Assembly (NCBI RefSeq): GCF_009671205.1
Contig: NZ_CP045309.1
Location: 6,280,001 to 6,344,000, forward strand
Origin: Micromonospora terminaliae
GTDB lineage: Bacteria > Actinomycetota > Actinomycetes > Mycobacteriales > Micromonosporaceae
Reading direction: 5' to 3'
DNA length: 64,000 nucleotides
The notes below the pieces were generated by a model. It saw only the letters and a list, made by a program, of their open reading frames with translations, searched no databases and was not told the DNA's origin. Each line of letters begins with the position of its first letter. The first letter of the stretch is position 1. Positions 1-8,446 of the stretch are shown piece after piece. Both the position numbers and the translations under genes were made by a program.

Positions 1-233
1 CCGAGCCGCGCCCGCCGGCGCTGACCGCCGCCTTCGACCAGGTCAAGGGCGAGGACCCGGACCTGGCGAAGTTCCAGGAGGCCGGCAAGAACGGCCAGGT
101 GCTCCCGGCGATCCCGGCCATGGCCGCCATCTGGGACCCCTTCGGCAAGGCGGAGGCCGCCATCATCGGCGGCGCCGACCCGGCCAAGACGATCACCGCC
201 GCGGGCAAGACCATCGCGGGTCAGATCAAGTAA
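1..233 (+). CDS. malE: Maltose/maltodextrin ABC transporter substrate-binding protein, C-terminal fragment
   Basis: Only the last 76 codons lie in the window; the frame enters at base 3 and stops at TAA 231-233. The visible tail contains an AxWDPFGKAEAAII-like stretch and ends in TAAGKTIAGQIK, as expected for the C-terminal lobe of MalE-type solute-binding lipoproteins. Its stop shares one base with the malF start (TAATG), so the two are translationally coupled. The assignment rests mainly on the malF and malG genes that follow. Ligand specificity cannot be read from this fragment. Confidence 0.75.
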   Translation, partial: EPRPPALTAAFDQVKGEDPDLAKFQEAGKNGQVLPAIPAMAAIWDPFGKAEAAIIGGADPAKTITAAGKTIAGQIK

Positions 234-1876
234 TGAGCACGTCGCTGTCCGGCCCGGGGTCTGCTGAGCAGGCCCCGGGCCGGGAGCCCGTTCGCCGCGG
301 GCTCCCGCGCACGTCCCGTACCGCGCGGAACCACGCGCCGATCACCGCGACCGGCCTCGTCGTCAAGGTGGTCCTGCTCGGCCTGGTGGCCGGGATCGCG
401 ATCTGGGCGGCGTTCCCGCTCGTCGAGGCCGAGCACTGGGTGGGGCTGGGCATCCTCGCCGCCACCACGGCCGGCCTGTTCTACCTCTATCTGACTCGCC
501 GGCACATCCCGGCCAAGTACCTGGTCCCCGGCACGCTCTTCCTGATCGCCTTCCAGGTCTTCCCGGTGCTCTACACGGCGAGCACCGCGTTCACGAACTT
601 CGGCGACGGCCACCGCGGCAGCAAGGACGACGCGATCGTCGCCATCCAGACCTCCTCGGTGAAGCAGGTCCCCGGCTCCACCGAGTACTCCCTCTCCATC
701 GCCACGAAGGGCGACCCGGCCACCGGCGCGCTCGTGTTCCTGCTCAGCGACCCGAAGACCAAGGAGGTCTTCGCCGGTGACGCGGGCGGGCTGCGCAAGC
801 TCGACGCCGGCGAGGTGACGGTCAGCAGCCTCAGCGGCAAGATCACGGCCGCCGAGGGCTACACCATCCTGAACATCGGCCAGGCCAGCGGTCGCAGCGA
901 CGCCGTCACCGCCCTGGTGGTGCCCACCTCCGGCGGCGCCATCCGCTCCAACGGCCTCACCCGCGCCTACGAGGGCAAGGCGGTCCGGGCGTACGACGTG
1001 GGGTGCGACTGCATCAAGGACGGCGAGACCGGCAAGACCTGGACCGCCGACGCGGCGAGCGGTTCCTTCGTCGCCGCCGACGGCGAGCGGCTCGCCCAGG
1101 GCTGGAAGGTCAACGTCGGGCTGAAGAACTTCAGCCGGGTGCTCACCGACCCGAACATCTCCGGACCGTTCTTCGGCACGCTGGTGTGGAACTTCGCCTT
1201 CGCGATCGGCTCCACCGGGCTCACGTTCCTGCTCGGCCTGGCCATCGCGCTCGCCCTGCACTCGCCCCGGATGCGCGGGACCAACCTCTACCGGATACTG
1301 CTGATCCTGCCGTACGCCATGCCGTCGTTCGCCATGCTGCTGGTCTGGCGGGACATGTTCAACACCGACTTCGGCCTGATCAACAACCTGTTCGGCCTGG
1401 GTGTCGACTGGTTCGGCGGTAGCTGGTCGGCCCGGATCGCCGTGCTGCTGGTGCAGCTGTGGCTCGGCTACCCGTACATGTTCCTGGTGGCCACCGGCGC
1501 GTTGCAGGCCATCCCGCGGGAGCTGACCGAGGCCACGTCGGTCGACGGGGCGACGCCCTGGCAGTCGTTCAAGGCGGTCACCCTGCCGCTGCTGCTGGTG
1601 GCGCTCTCGCCGCTGCTGATCGCGTCGTTCGCGTACAACTTCAACAACGTCAACGCGATCCTGTTCACCACCGAGGGTGGGCCCTTCCCGGCGGACAACC
1701 CGCGCAACGGCGCCACCGACCTGCTCATCACCTACACCTACCGGCTCGCCTTCGGCGCCCAGGGCGCCGAGTACGGGCTGGCCACCACGGTGTCGATCTT
1801 CATCTTCGCGATCGTGGCCATCGTCGCGGCGATCAGCTTCTCGCGGACCCGGAAGCAGGAGGAGGTGTACTCGTGA
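233..1876 (+). CDS. malF: Maltose ABC transporter permease MalF
   Basis: Inner-membrane permease that pairs with MalG to form the maltodextrin channel. The 547-residue protein has three predicted N-terminal membrane spans (about residues 43-64, 69-88, 97-118), then a large extracytoplasmic insertion (about 120-310) like the P2 domain of enteric MalF, then the BPD_transp_1 core. The EAA loop that docks the ATPase is visible as ELTEATSVDGATPWQSF near residues 430-447. It overlaps malE by one base at its start and malG by GTGA at its end. No ATPase gene is in the cluster, so a shared MsiK-type ATPase, usual in actinomycetes, probably energises it (inference). Confidence 0.9.
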   Translation: MSTSLSGPGSAEQAPGREPVRRGLPRTSRTARNHAPITATGLVVKVVLLGLVAGIAIWAAFPLVEAEHWVGLGILAATTAGLFYLYLTRRHIPAKYLVPGTLFLIAFQVFPVLYTASTAFTNFGDGHRGSKDDAIVAIQTSSVKQVPGSTEYSLSIATKGDPATGALVFLLSDPKTKEVFAGDAGGLRKLDAGEVTVSSLSGKITAAEGYTILNIGQASGRSDAVTALVVPTSGGAIRSNGLTRAYEGKAVRAYDVGCDCIKDGETGKTWTADAASGSFVAADGERLAQGWKVNVGLKNFSRVLTDPNISGPFFGTLVWNFAFAIGSTGLTFLLGLAIALALHSPRMRGTNLYRILLILPYAMPSFAMLLVWRDMFNTDFGLINNLFGLGVDWFGGSWSARIAVLLVQLWLGYPYMFLVATGALQAIPRELTEATSVDGATPWQSFKAVTLPLLLVALSPLLIASFAYNFNNVNAILFTTEGGPFPADNPRNGATDLLITYTYRLAFGAQGAEYGLATTVSIFIFAIVAIVAAISFSRTRKQEEVYS

Positions 1877-2772
1877 CCACCTACGCGGACACCCCGGTCG
1901 CCAGACGCAACGCGACCGGGAGGTCGACGGGGCGCTGGTTCGCCCAGGTCGGCTGGCGGCACCTGGTCGGGGTGCTGGCAGTGGCGTTCAGCCTCTTCCC
2001 CATCCTGTTCGTGATCTCCGCGGCGCTCAACCCGCTCGGCACGCTGTCGTCGACGGAGCTGGTGCCCACCGGCGCGTCCCTGGAGAACTTCACCAACCTG
2101 TTCCAGGACACGCCGTTCGCGCACTGGTTCCTCAACTCGCTGCTGCTCGCCGGCGTGGCGAGTTTCGCCTCGATCTTCCTGTCCGCGCTGGCGGCGTACG
2201 CGTTCTCGCGGATGCGGTTCGCCGGTCGCCGGGTCGGGCTGCTCGCGCTGCTGCTGATCCAGATGTTCCCGCAGTTCCTGGCGATCGTGGCGATCTTCCT
2301 GATCTTCACGACGGTCACCGCCCTGTGGCCGGCGATCGGCTTCAACACCCCCTGGGGCCTCTTCCTGCTCTACATGGGCACGGCGCTCGGCGCGAACACC
2401 TGGCTCATGAAGGGCTTCTTCGACACCCTGCCCAAGGAACTGGACGAGTCGGCGACCATGGACGGCGCCTCGCACGCCCAGGTCTTCTTCCGGATCATGC
2501 TGCCACTGGTCGCGCCGATCCTGGCGGTGACCGGGCTGCTCGCCTTCATCGGCTCGATCAACGAGTTCATCATCGCCAACGTGTTCCTCACCGAGCCGAA
2601 CTCGAAGACCCTCGCGGTCGGCATGTTCGGCCTGGTGGCCGGGGAGCGCAACAACAACTTCGGGATGTTCGCGGCGGGCACCCTGCTCACCGCCATCCCG
2701 ACGGTGCTGGTGTTCCAACTGCTCCAGCGCTACATCGTCTCCGGCCTCACGGCCGGGGCGGTCAAGGGATAA
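1873..2772 (+). CDS. malG: Maltose ABC transporter permease MalG
   Basis: 299-residue permease starting at GTG 1873, which overlaps the malF stop as GTGA. The same frame is open upstream, but that stretch lies inside malF and is not used. The protein has the MalG pattern: one N-terminal span, a short periplasmic segment with SLENFTNLFQDT, then five membrane spans. The EAA motif is KELDESATMDGASHAQVFF. The end VSGLTAGAVKG is typical of MalG, whose C-terminal tail inserts between the ATPase subunits. It forms the membrane unit with MalF. Confidence 0.9.
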   Translation: MTTYADTPVARRNATGRSTGRWFAQVGWRHLVGVLAVAFSLFPILFVISAALNPLGTLSSTELVPTGASLENFTNLFQDTPFAHWFLNSLLLAGVASFASIFLSALAAYAFSRMRFAGRRVGLLALLLIQMFPQFLAIVAIFLIFTTVTALWPAIGFNTPWGLFLLYMGTALGANTWLMKGFFDTLPKELDESATMDGASHAQVFFRIMLPLVAPILAVTGLLAFIGSINEFIIANVFLTEPNSKTLAVGMFGLVAGERNNNFGMFAAGTLLTAIPTVLVFQLLQRYIVSGLTAGAVKG

Positions 2773-2962
2773 GCCGGAGGGGTGGTTGCTCGCCGTCGTG
2801 GGCGAGGCGAGTGGTGCCACTCCGTACCCATTGCGCACGCTGCGGCAAGGGCGTCGAGGACGTACACCGGAGCGGTTTCCGGGCGGACCGCCGCGGTCGG
2901 GTGACCGGCCGCGGCGGGTGCCCGCCCCACTCCCTGTCGTCGACGACGCGAAAGGCATCCCC

Positions 2963-4768
2963 ATGTCGCTCCAGCCGCACCACGACGGATCCGCCACCTA
3001 CGTGCCCGAGCAGGAGCCCGCGCTCGGCCAGACCGTTCCGGTCTTCGTCCGGGTGCCGGCCGGCGCCGGCGTCCGTCAGGTGCACGTCCGGACCACCGGC
3101 GACGGCGAACCCCACTTCGCCGAGGCGGTCGTCGACCGCACCGAGGGCGGTGACGTGTGGTGGCGGGCCGACGTCGAGGTCCGCAACCCGGTCAGCAACT
3201 ACCGCTTCCTGCTCGACGGCGCGGCGGGCGCCCGCTGGCTGAACGCGGCCGGCCTGGCCGACCACGACGTGCCGGACCACGGCGACTTCAAGCTGGTCAG
3301 CTACGCACCGCCGCCGGCCTGGGCCCGGGACGCGGTGATCTACCAGATCTTCCCGGACCGGTTCGCGCGCTCGGCCGCGGCGGCCGGCCGGACGGCGCCG
3401 GACTGGGCGATCCCCTGCGACTGGGACACCCCGGTGATCGGGCGCGGCCCGGAGACGCCCCGCCAGTTCTACGGCGGCGACCTGGACGGCATCACCGAGC
3501 GGCTCGACCATCTGGACCGGCTCGGGGTGAACACCGTCTACCTCACGCCGATCTTCCCGGCCCGCTCCAACCACCGGTACGACGCGGCCAGCTTCGACAC
3601 CGTCGACCCGCTGCTCGGCGGGGACGCCGCCCTGGCCCGGCTGGCCGACGCGGTGCACGCCCGGGGCTGGCGGCTGCTCGGCGACATCACGAGCAACCAC
3701 ACCGGCGACGCCCACCAGTGGTTCACGGCCGCCGTCTCCGACGTGCACGCGCCGGAGCGGGAGCTGTACTACTTCGACGTGGCCGGCGGTTCCGACTACG
3801 AGTCCTGGTGTGGCGTCAAGTCGCTGCCGAAGCTCAACTGGGGCAGCGCGGAGCTGCGCCGCCGCTTCGCCACCGCCGAGGACTCGCTGCTGCGCCGCTG
3901 GCTGCGCCCGCCGTACGCGCTCGACGGCTGGCGGGTGGACGTGGCGAACATGACCGGCCGGCGGGGCGCGGACGCGTACACCCACGAGGTGGCCCGGCTG
4001 CTGCGCGAGGTGGTCGCCGACACCCGGGCCGACGCGCTGCTGCTCGCCGAGCACGGGCACGACCACACCGGTGACCTGGACCGGGACGGCTGGCACGGCA
4101 CCATGAACTACGTCGGCTTCACCGACCCGGTCTGGTCCTGGCTGCGCCGGGGCGACGGCACGGTGCCGAACTTCCTCGGCACCCCCGGCGGGGTGCGGCG
4201 GCGGGACGCGGGCGCGGTGCTGGCCACCATGAACACCTACCGGTCACTGATCTCCTGGCGGTCGTACGCGCACTCGTGGCAGCTGCTCGGCTCGCACGAC
4301 TCGGCCCGCATCCGGACCGTGGTCGGTGACGCGGCGCGGCAGGAGGTCGCCGCCGGCCTGCTCGCCACCATGCCGGGCACGCCGGTGATCTTCGCGGGGG
4401 ACGAGCTGGGCCTGACCGGCGACAACGGGGAAGGGTCGCGTACCCCGATGCCGTGGCACCGGCCGGAGCGCTGGGACGAGCGCACGTTCGCGGCGTACCG
4501 GTCGCTGCTGGCGCTGCGCCGCACCGAGCCCGCGCTGCGGCACGGCGGCCTGCGCTGGGTGCACGCCGACGCGGACACGCTGGTCTTCCTCCGCGAGGCG
4601 CCCACCGGCGCGGTGCTGGTGCTGGCCCGCCGCGCCCCCGGCACCCCGGTCCGCCTGACCGGCCTCCCGGCAGGCGAGAACCTCTACGGCGGCGCCCCCG
4701 CCCTGAACCCGGGCGCCGCACTCCTCCCGGGAGACGGCCCGACCCTCCAGGTCTGGCGCCTCGCCTGA
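2963..4768 (+). CDS. GH13 alpha-glucosidase / maltodextrin glucosidase (neopullulanase-like)
   Basis: Cytoplasmic glycoside hydrolase expected to break down maltodextrins imported by MalEFG. ATG 2963 gives 601 residues and is preceded by GAAAGG; the frame stays open upstream, but the sequence between malG and 2963 does not resemble the family. Residues 1-115 form a CBM34-like beta domain. The catalytic barrel shows region I DITSNHTGD, nucleophile Asp326 in GWRVDVANM, acid/base Glu363 in LLAEHGHD, and Asp446 in LLGSHDSAR. There is no signal peptide. Subfamily (MalZ-like, cyclomaltodextrinase or neopullulanase) cannot be fixed by eye. Confidence 0.85.
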   Translation: MSLQPHHDGSATYVPEQEPALGQTVPVFVRVPAGAGVRQVHVRTTGDGEPHFAEAVVDRTEGGDVWWRADVEVRNPVSNYRFLLDGAAGARWLNAAGLADHDVPDHGDFKLVSYAPPPAWARDAVIYQIFPDRFARSAAAAGRTAPDWAIPCDWDTPVIGRGPETPRQFYGGDLDGITERLDHLDRLGVNTVYLTPIFPARSNHRYDAASFDTVDPLLGGDAALARLADAVHARGWRLLGDITSNHTGDAHQWFTAAVSDVHAPERELYYFDVAGGSDYESWCGVKSLPKLNWGSAELRRRFATAEDSLLRRWLRPPYALDGWRVDVANMTGRRGADAYTHEVARLLREVVADTRADALLLAEHGHDHTGDLDRDGWHGTMNYVGFTDPVWSWLRRGDGTVPNFLGTPGGVRRRDAGAVLATMNTYRSLISWRSYAHSWQLLGSHDSARIRTVVGDAARQEVAAGLLATMPGTPVIFAGDELGLTGDNGEGSRTPMPWHRPERWDERTFAAYRSLLALRRTEPALRHGGLRWVHADADTLVFLREAPTGAVLVLARRAPGTPVRLTGLPAGENLYGGAPALNPGAALLPGDGPTLQVWRLA

Positions 4769-4782
4769 CCCCCAGCCCGGCG

Positions 4783-5385
4783 TCAGGGGTGGGGGGTGGG
4801 GCCGAGCAACGCGCGGACGCCTTGCAGGTAGGTGGCGCGGGTCGGGGAGCCGGTCAGGAGGCGCTGGGTGAAGTAGCCGGGGATCAGGCCGAACAGCGCC
4901 GCGCCGACGGCCTCCGGGTCGGCGTCCGCGGGCAGCTCACCGGCGTCGCGCGCGCGTCCGGCGGCGGCGACGAAGTGGCCACGCAGCCGGGTGTACGTGG
5001 CCGCGACGAACTCGGCCAGTACCGGATCCCGCTGCGCCTCGCTCCACACCTGCAGGGCCAGCGGCAGCACGCCGTCCGGGCCGAGCTGGGTGTCGACGAA
5101 GGTCAGCGCCCGCTCCAGCACCCCGGTCAGGGGCAGCGGCGGGTCGGCCGTGGACAGGTCGGCGAAGGTCGCGTCGGCCGTGCCGATCACCGCCTGGGCG
5201 ATGGCGGTGATCAGGTCGTTCTTGCTCGGGAAGTAGCGGTAGACGGCGCCGACCGAGAGCCCGGCCTCCTTGATCACATCCTGCATCGAGGTGTTGTGGA
5301 AGCCGTCGCGCACGAAGCAGCGCCGGGCCGCGTCGAGGATCTGCTGACGGCGGGCCGCGAGGTGTTCGTCCGATACGCGTGGCAC
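4783..5385 (-). CDS. TetR family transcriptional regulator
   Basis: 200 residues from GTG 5385. The N-terminal helix-turn-helix (about residues 9-56: RQQILDAARRCFVRDGFHNT, then SVGAVYRYFPSKNDLITAI) is a textbook TetR DNA-binding domain; the remaining 140 residues form a divergent ligand-binding domain. It is divergent from the membrane gene at 5484, and the 98-bp gap holds two near-identical palindromes, so it most likely represses itself and that gene. The ligand is unknown. Confidence 0.9.
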   Translation of the reverse strand: MPRVSDEHLAARRQQILDAARRCFVRDGFHNTSMQDVIKEAGLSVGAVYRYFPSKNDLITAIAQAVIGTADATFADLSTADPPLPLTGVLERALTFVDTQLGPDGVLPLALQVWSEAQRDPVLAEFVAATYTRLRGHFVAAAGRARDAGELPADADPEAVGAALFGLIPGYFTQRLLTGSPTRATYLQGVRALLGPTPHP

Positions 5386-5399
5386 GAGCCACAGTGTAA

Positions 5400-5413
5400 A
5401 GCGAACGTTCGTT
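5400..5413. promoter_or_regulatory. Probable TetR operator, proximal to tetR
   Basis: AGCGAACGTTCGTT differs at one position from the perfect palindrome at 5456-5469. The core CGAACGTTCG (5402-5411) is fully symmetric. It lies 15 bp upstream of the tetR start and next to a TTGACG (5415-5420). Confidence 0.6.
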
Positions 5414-5455
5414 CTTGACGCCGGACCGTGCGGCGGCGCACTCTCATCTCAAGAG

Positions 5456-5469
5456 AACGAACGTTCGTT
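5456..5469. promoter_or_regulatory. Probable TetR operator, proximal to the membrane gene
   Basis: AACGAACGTTCGTT is a perfect 14-bp palindrome, immediately upstream of the AAGGAGG ribosome binding site (5472-5478) of the gene at 5484. Its twin at 5400-5413 supports divergent autoregulation. Confidence 0.65.
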
Positions 5470-5483
5470 TTAAGGAGGCGGCG

Positions 5484-6491
5484 ATGCCCGCTCACCCGTC
5501 CCGGATCCGCTCGCCCTGGCTGCTCGCCGCGCTGGTCGCCAGCCTGGCCGTGGTGGTGCAGGCGCCGCTCGTACCCCTCTTCGCGGCGCCCGCCGCCCAC
5601 CTGGCGCCGCGCGACCTGCCGGTCGTCGTGGCCGGGCCGGCGCCCGCCACCGCCGAGCTGGCGGCCCGGCTCGCCGCCGCCCGCCCGGGGGGTTTCGCCG
5701 TGACCACGCTGCCGGACGCGGCCGCGGCCGACCGGGCGCTGCGCGACCGGGAGGCGTACGCCGCGTACGTGGTCGGCCCGGACGGGGTCGCCCTGCACAC
5801 CGCCCCGGCCGCGAGCCCGACCGTGGCCGCCCTGCTCACCGAGGCCGCCACGCAGCTCTCCGCCGGACGCCCGGTGCCGGTCGTGCCGGTCGTGCCCGCC
5901 GACCCGGACGACCCGCGCGGGGCCGGCTTCGCCGCCGGATTCCTGCCCCTGGCGCTCACCGCCATGTTGGCCGGGGCGCTGCTCACCGTGCTGATCGCCC
6001 GGCGCGGGGCACGGCTGTTCGGCCTGGTCGGCTTCGCCGTCGTGGCCGGCCTCGCCGGTGCCGCGGTGCTGCACGGCTGGCTCGGCGTCCTCGACGGCGA
6101 CGTGTGGCGCGAGGCCGCCGCCATGGGGCTGTTCGCGCTGGCCGCGGCCGGCACCGTGGCGGGCCTCGGCGCACTGCTCGGCGCCCCCGGGATCGGGCTC
6201 GGCGCGCTGCTCGTCTTCCTGGTCGGCAACCCGCTCTCCGCAGTGGCTGCCGCGCCCGAGCTGCTGCCGCAGCCCTGGGGTGCGGTCGGGCAGTACCTGC
6301 CGGTCGGTGCGGGCGGCACGCTGCTGCGCTCGGCGGCGTTCTTCGACGGGGCGGGCGCCGGCCGGCCGGCCGCGGTGCTGGCCGGTTACGCCCTGGTCGG
6401 TCTCGCCCTGGTCCTCGTCGGGCGCCGTTCCGTCCGGGCCGGCGTGGCCGACGCCGCGCCGGAGCGGCGGCCCGTCGAGGTCACGTTATGA
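5484..6491 (+). CDS. Multi-spanning membrane protein, ABC-2/YhgE-like, TetR-controlled
   Basis: 335 residues from ATG 5484, six bases after a strong AAGGAGG. One N-terminal span (about 11-32) is followed by an extracytoplasmic stretch of about 120 residues and then six hydrophobic segments to the C-terminus. The arrangement resembles small ABC-2/YhgE-type membrane proteins, but no ATPase is adjacent and no defining motif is visible. Divergent from a TetR gene with shared operators, which suggests inducible efflux or cell-envelope stress (inference). Alternative: an actinobacterial membrane protein of unknown function. Confidence 0.6.
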   Translation: MPAHPSRIRSPWLLAALVASLAVVVQAPLVPLFAAPAAHLAPRDLPVVVAGPAPATAELAARLAAARPGGFAVTTLPDAAAADRALRDREAYAAYVVGPDGVALHTAPAASPTVAALLTEAATQLSAGRPVPVVPVVPADPDDPRGAGFAAGFLPLALTAMLAGALLTVLIARRGARLFGLVGFAVVAGLAGAAVLHGWLGVLDGDVWREAAAMGLFALAAAGTVAGLGALLGAPGIGLGALLVFLVGNPLSAVAAAPELLPQPWGAVGQYLPVGAGGTLLRSAAFFDGAGAGRPAAVLAGYALVGLALVLVGRRSVRAGVADAAPERRPVEVTL

Positions 6492-6539
6492 CGGCAGCTG
6501 CGCGGGTCGGCTACTACAAGCTGTCGTTGATGAGGCAGG

Positions 6540-6890
6540 ATGGCCGGCGTGGAAGCTCTTCGACTGATCCTTCTCTACGTCCACCTGATCGGGTTCGCCC
6601 TGCTGCTCGGCGGTGCGATCGCCCAGTACGTCAGCGGCCGGCTGCGGATCAACGCGGCCATGCTCTGGGGCTCGGTGATCGGGCTGCTGACCGGAATCGG
6701 TCTGTCCGCCCCGCTGCGCGACGGTGACGAGCCGGCACCCGCCAAGCTTGTTACCAAGTTGGTGCTCGCCCTGCTGATCTTTGTCATGGTCTTCTTCTCC
6801 CGTAAGCGGGAGTCCGTGAACCGCGGGCACTTCCTGGCGATCATCGGGTTGACGCTGGTCAACGCGGCGGTGGCGGTCTTCTGGCGTTAG
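6540..6890 (+). CDS. Small four-span membrane protein of unknown function
   Basis: 116 residues with four hydrophobic helices (about 5-27, 40-60, 68-88, 96-115). The first contains LYVHLIGFALLLGG, a His-containing helix reminiscent of CopD-like or DUF2269-like membrane proteins. AGGCAGG precedes the ATG. It follows the previous gene by 48 bp on the same strand, so co-transcription is possible. No enzymatic motif is visible. Confidence 0.6.
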   Translation: MAGVEALRLILLYVHLIGFALLLGGAIAQYVSGRLRINAAMLWGSVIGLLTGIGLSAPLRDGDEPAPAKLVTKLVLALLIFVMVFFSRKRESVNRGHFLAIIGLTLVNAAVAVFWR

Positions 6891-7010
6891 CTCTCCGGCG
6901 CAGCGGGAAGACCTCGGGAAACGGACGTTCGCGACACCTCTCCGGAGGGCCGTCGGCACGAAAGGTGATGTGCCCCACGCGCGGGTTACGTAGGGGTAAC
7001 GACCGTTCAA

Positions 7011-7026
7011 CAGTCGTGCACGATTG
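7011..7026. promoter_or_regulatory. Candidate operator upstream of the BMP nucleoside transporter
   Basis: CAGTCGTGCACGATTG is symmetric at 7 of 8 base pairs around the perfect core TCGTGCACGA (7014-7023). A second inverted repeat, GTTAC-N6-GTAAC, lies at 6985-7000. Both are in the 259-bp gap before the lipoprotein gene. No regulator gene is adjacent. Confidence 0.35.
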
Positions 7027-7149
7027 TCGGCCGGTGGGTGGGCGCGGGCGTACGCTCCCGTCCGTAACGTGGGACGCCGGCGGCACACCGCAGGCCGGCG
7101 CAAGGGCTGCCACCGCGCACGACGCGGTGTGCAATGGGAAGGAGACGTC

Positions 7150-8238
7150 TTGCGCTCTGTGCGTGGGATGCGGATCGCCTCCGCCATCGTGGCGGGTGGC
7201 CTCGTGCTGGGCGCCGCCGCGTGTGGTGAGGCCCCCAAGGACGACAACAACGCCGGCGGCAACGGCGGCAAGAAGTTCAGCGCCTGCATGGTGACCGATG
7301 TCGGCGGCATCGATGACAAGTCCTTCAACACCTCGGCCTGGAAGGGCCTCCAGGAGGCGAAGAAGGAGAACGACAACATCGACATCAAGAACGTCCAGTC
7401 GAAGGCCGAGGCGGACTACGAGGTCAACCTGACCGGGTTCGTCAACCAGAAGTGCGACTTCATCCTGGCCGTCGGTGGCCTGATGTCGGACGCCACCAAG
7501 AAGATCGCCACCGCGAACCCGAACCAGCAGTTCGGCATCGTGGACGCGAACCCGGGCGTCGACAACATCTACCCGATGCAGTTCGACACCGCGCAGGCCG
7601 CCTTCCAGGCGGGTTACCTGGCCGCCGGGCTGAGCAAGTCCGGCAAGGTCGGCACCTACGGTGGTCTGCCGATCCCGCCGGTCACCATCTTCATGGACGG
7701 CTTCGCCGACGGCGTCGCGTACTACAACAAGGCCAAGAGCAAGAACGTCCAGGTCATCGGCTGGGACAAGGCCACCCAGAAGGGCTCCTTCACCAACGAC
7801 TTCGTCAAGCAGGACGAGGGCAAGAAGGTCTCCGACGCGCTGGTCGCCCAGGGCGCGGACATCATCATGCCGGTCGCCGGTGGCGCGGGCCTCGGCACCA
7901 CCGCCGCGGCGCAGGCCTCGAACGGCAAGTACTCGGTCGTGTGGGTGGACGTCGACGGCTGCGAGAGCACCCCGAACTGCCCGGCGCTGGTCACCACGGT
8001 CGTCAAGAACATCCCGGACGCCGTCAAGGACGCCGTGCTGAAGGCCGCCAACGGTGAGAAGCTCCAGGCCAAGCCGGGCTTCGTCGGCACCCTGGCCAAC
8101 AACGGCGTCTCGATCGCCCCGTACCACGACTTCGACAGCAAGGTCCCGGCGGACCTGAAGGCCGAGGTCGACAAGATCAAGGCGGACATCGCCGCCGGCA
8201 CCATCACGGTCACCTCGAAGGCCCAGCCGACCAAGTGA
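7150..8238 (+). CDS. BMP family lipoprotein, nucleoside-binding component
   Basis: Extracytoplasmic binding lipoprotein (basic membrane protein family, BmpA/Med) for the ABC importer that follows. I place the start at TTG 7150 because GGAAGGAG lies at the correct distance; ATG 7168 is the alternative. The signal peptide ends in a lipobox with Cys near residue 25 (GAAAC). The mature protein begins with a flexible Lys/Asn/Gly linker, then ACMVTDVGGIDDKSFN, the family hallmark. Characterised homologues with two partner permeases bind purine or pyrimidine nucleosides, and the cdd-deoA genes downstream fit that role. 362 residues, a normal length. Confidence 0.85.
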   Translation: MRSVRGMRIASAIVAGGLVLGAAACGEAPKDDNNAGGNGGKKFSACMVTDVGGIDDKSFNTSAWKGLQEAKKENDNIDIKNVQSKAEADYEVNLTGFVNQKCDFILAVGGLMSDATKKIATANPNQQFGIVDANPGVDNIYPMQFDTAQAAFQAGYLAAGLSKSGKVGTYGGLPIPPVTIFMDGFADGVAYYNKAKSKNVQVIGWDKATQKGSFTNDFVKQDEGKKVSDALVAQGADIIMPVAGGAGLGTTAAAQASNGKYSVVWVDVDGCESTPNCPALVTTVVKNIPDAVKDAVLKAANGEKLQAKPGFVGTLANNGVSIAPYHDFDSKVPADLKAEVDKIKADIAAGTITVTSKAQPTK

Positions 8239-8446
8239 CCGCTCCGCCGGCCGCCGCGGTGAGATCATCGGCAGCGGGGCCGGCGGGCACCAGGTTTGAC
8301 GATCCGGCCGCCTCGTCGCACGTGGGGAAGACCTCGCGTGACGTCGGGGCGGCCGGTCACCTTGATCCCCCACTGACCCCCACCCGGCGCGGTGGCGGCG
8401 CGGCAGCCGCTACGCTGCACCATCGCTCGCACTCCAGGAGGTTGCG

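Noticed and set aside
4769..4804. Terminator and G-rich tract between the convergent glucosidase and tetR genes
   Set aside because: Only a 5-bp stem can be formed and the G-tract is short; not convincing enough to annotate.
5415..5420. TTGACG as a -35 box for the membrane gene at 5484
   Set aside because: No acceptable -10 at 16-19 bp spacing.
6918..6931. Third TetR-like site AACGGACGTTCGCG
   Set aside because: Three mismatches to the operator and no symmetric arms; likely chance.
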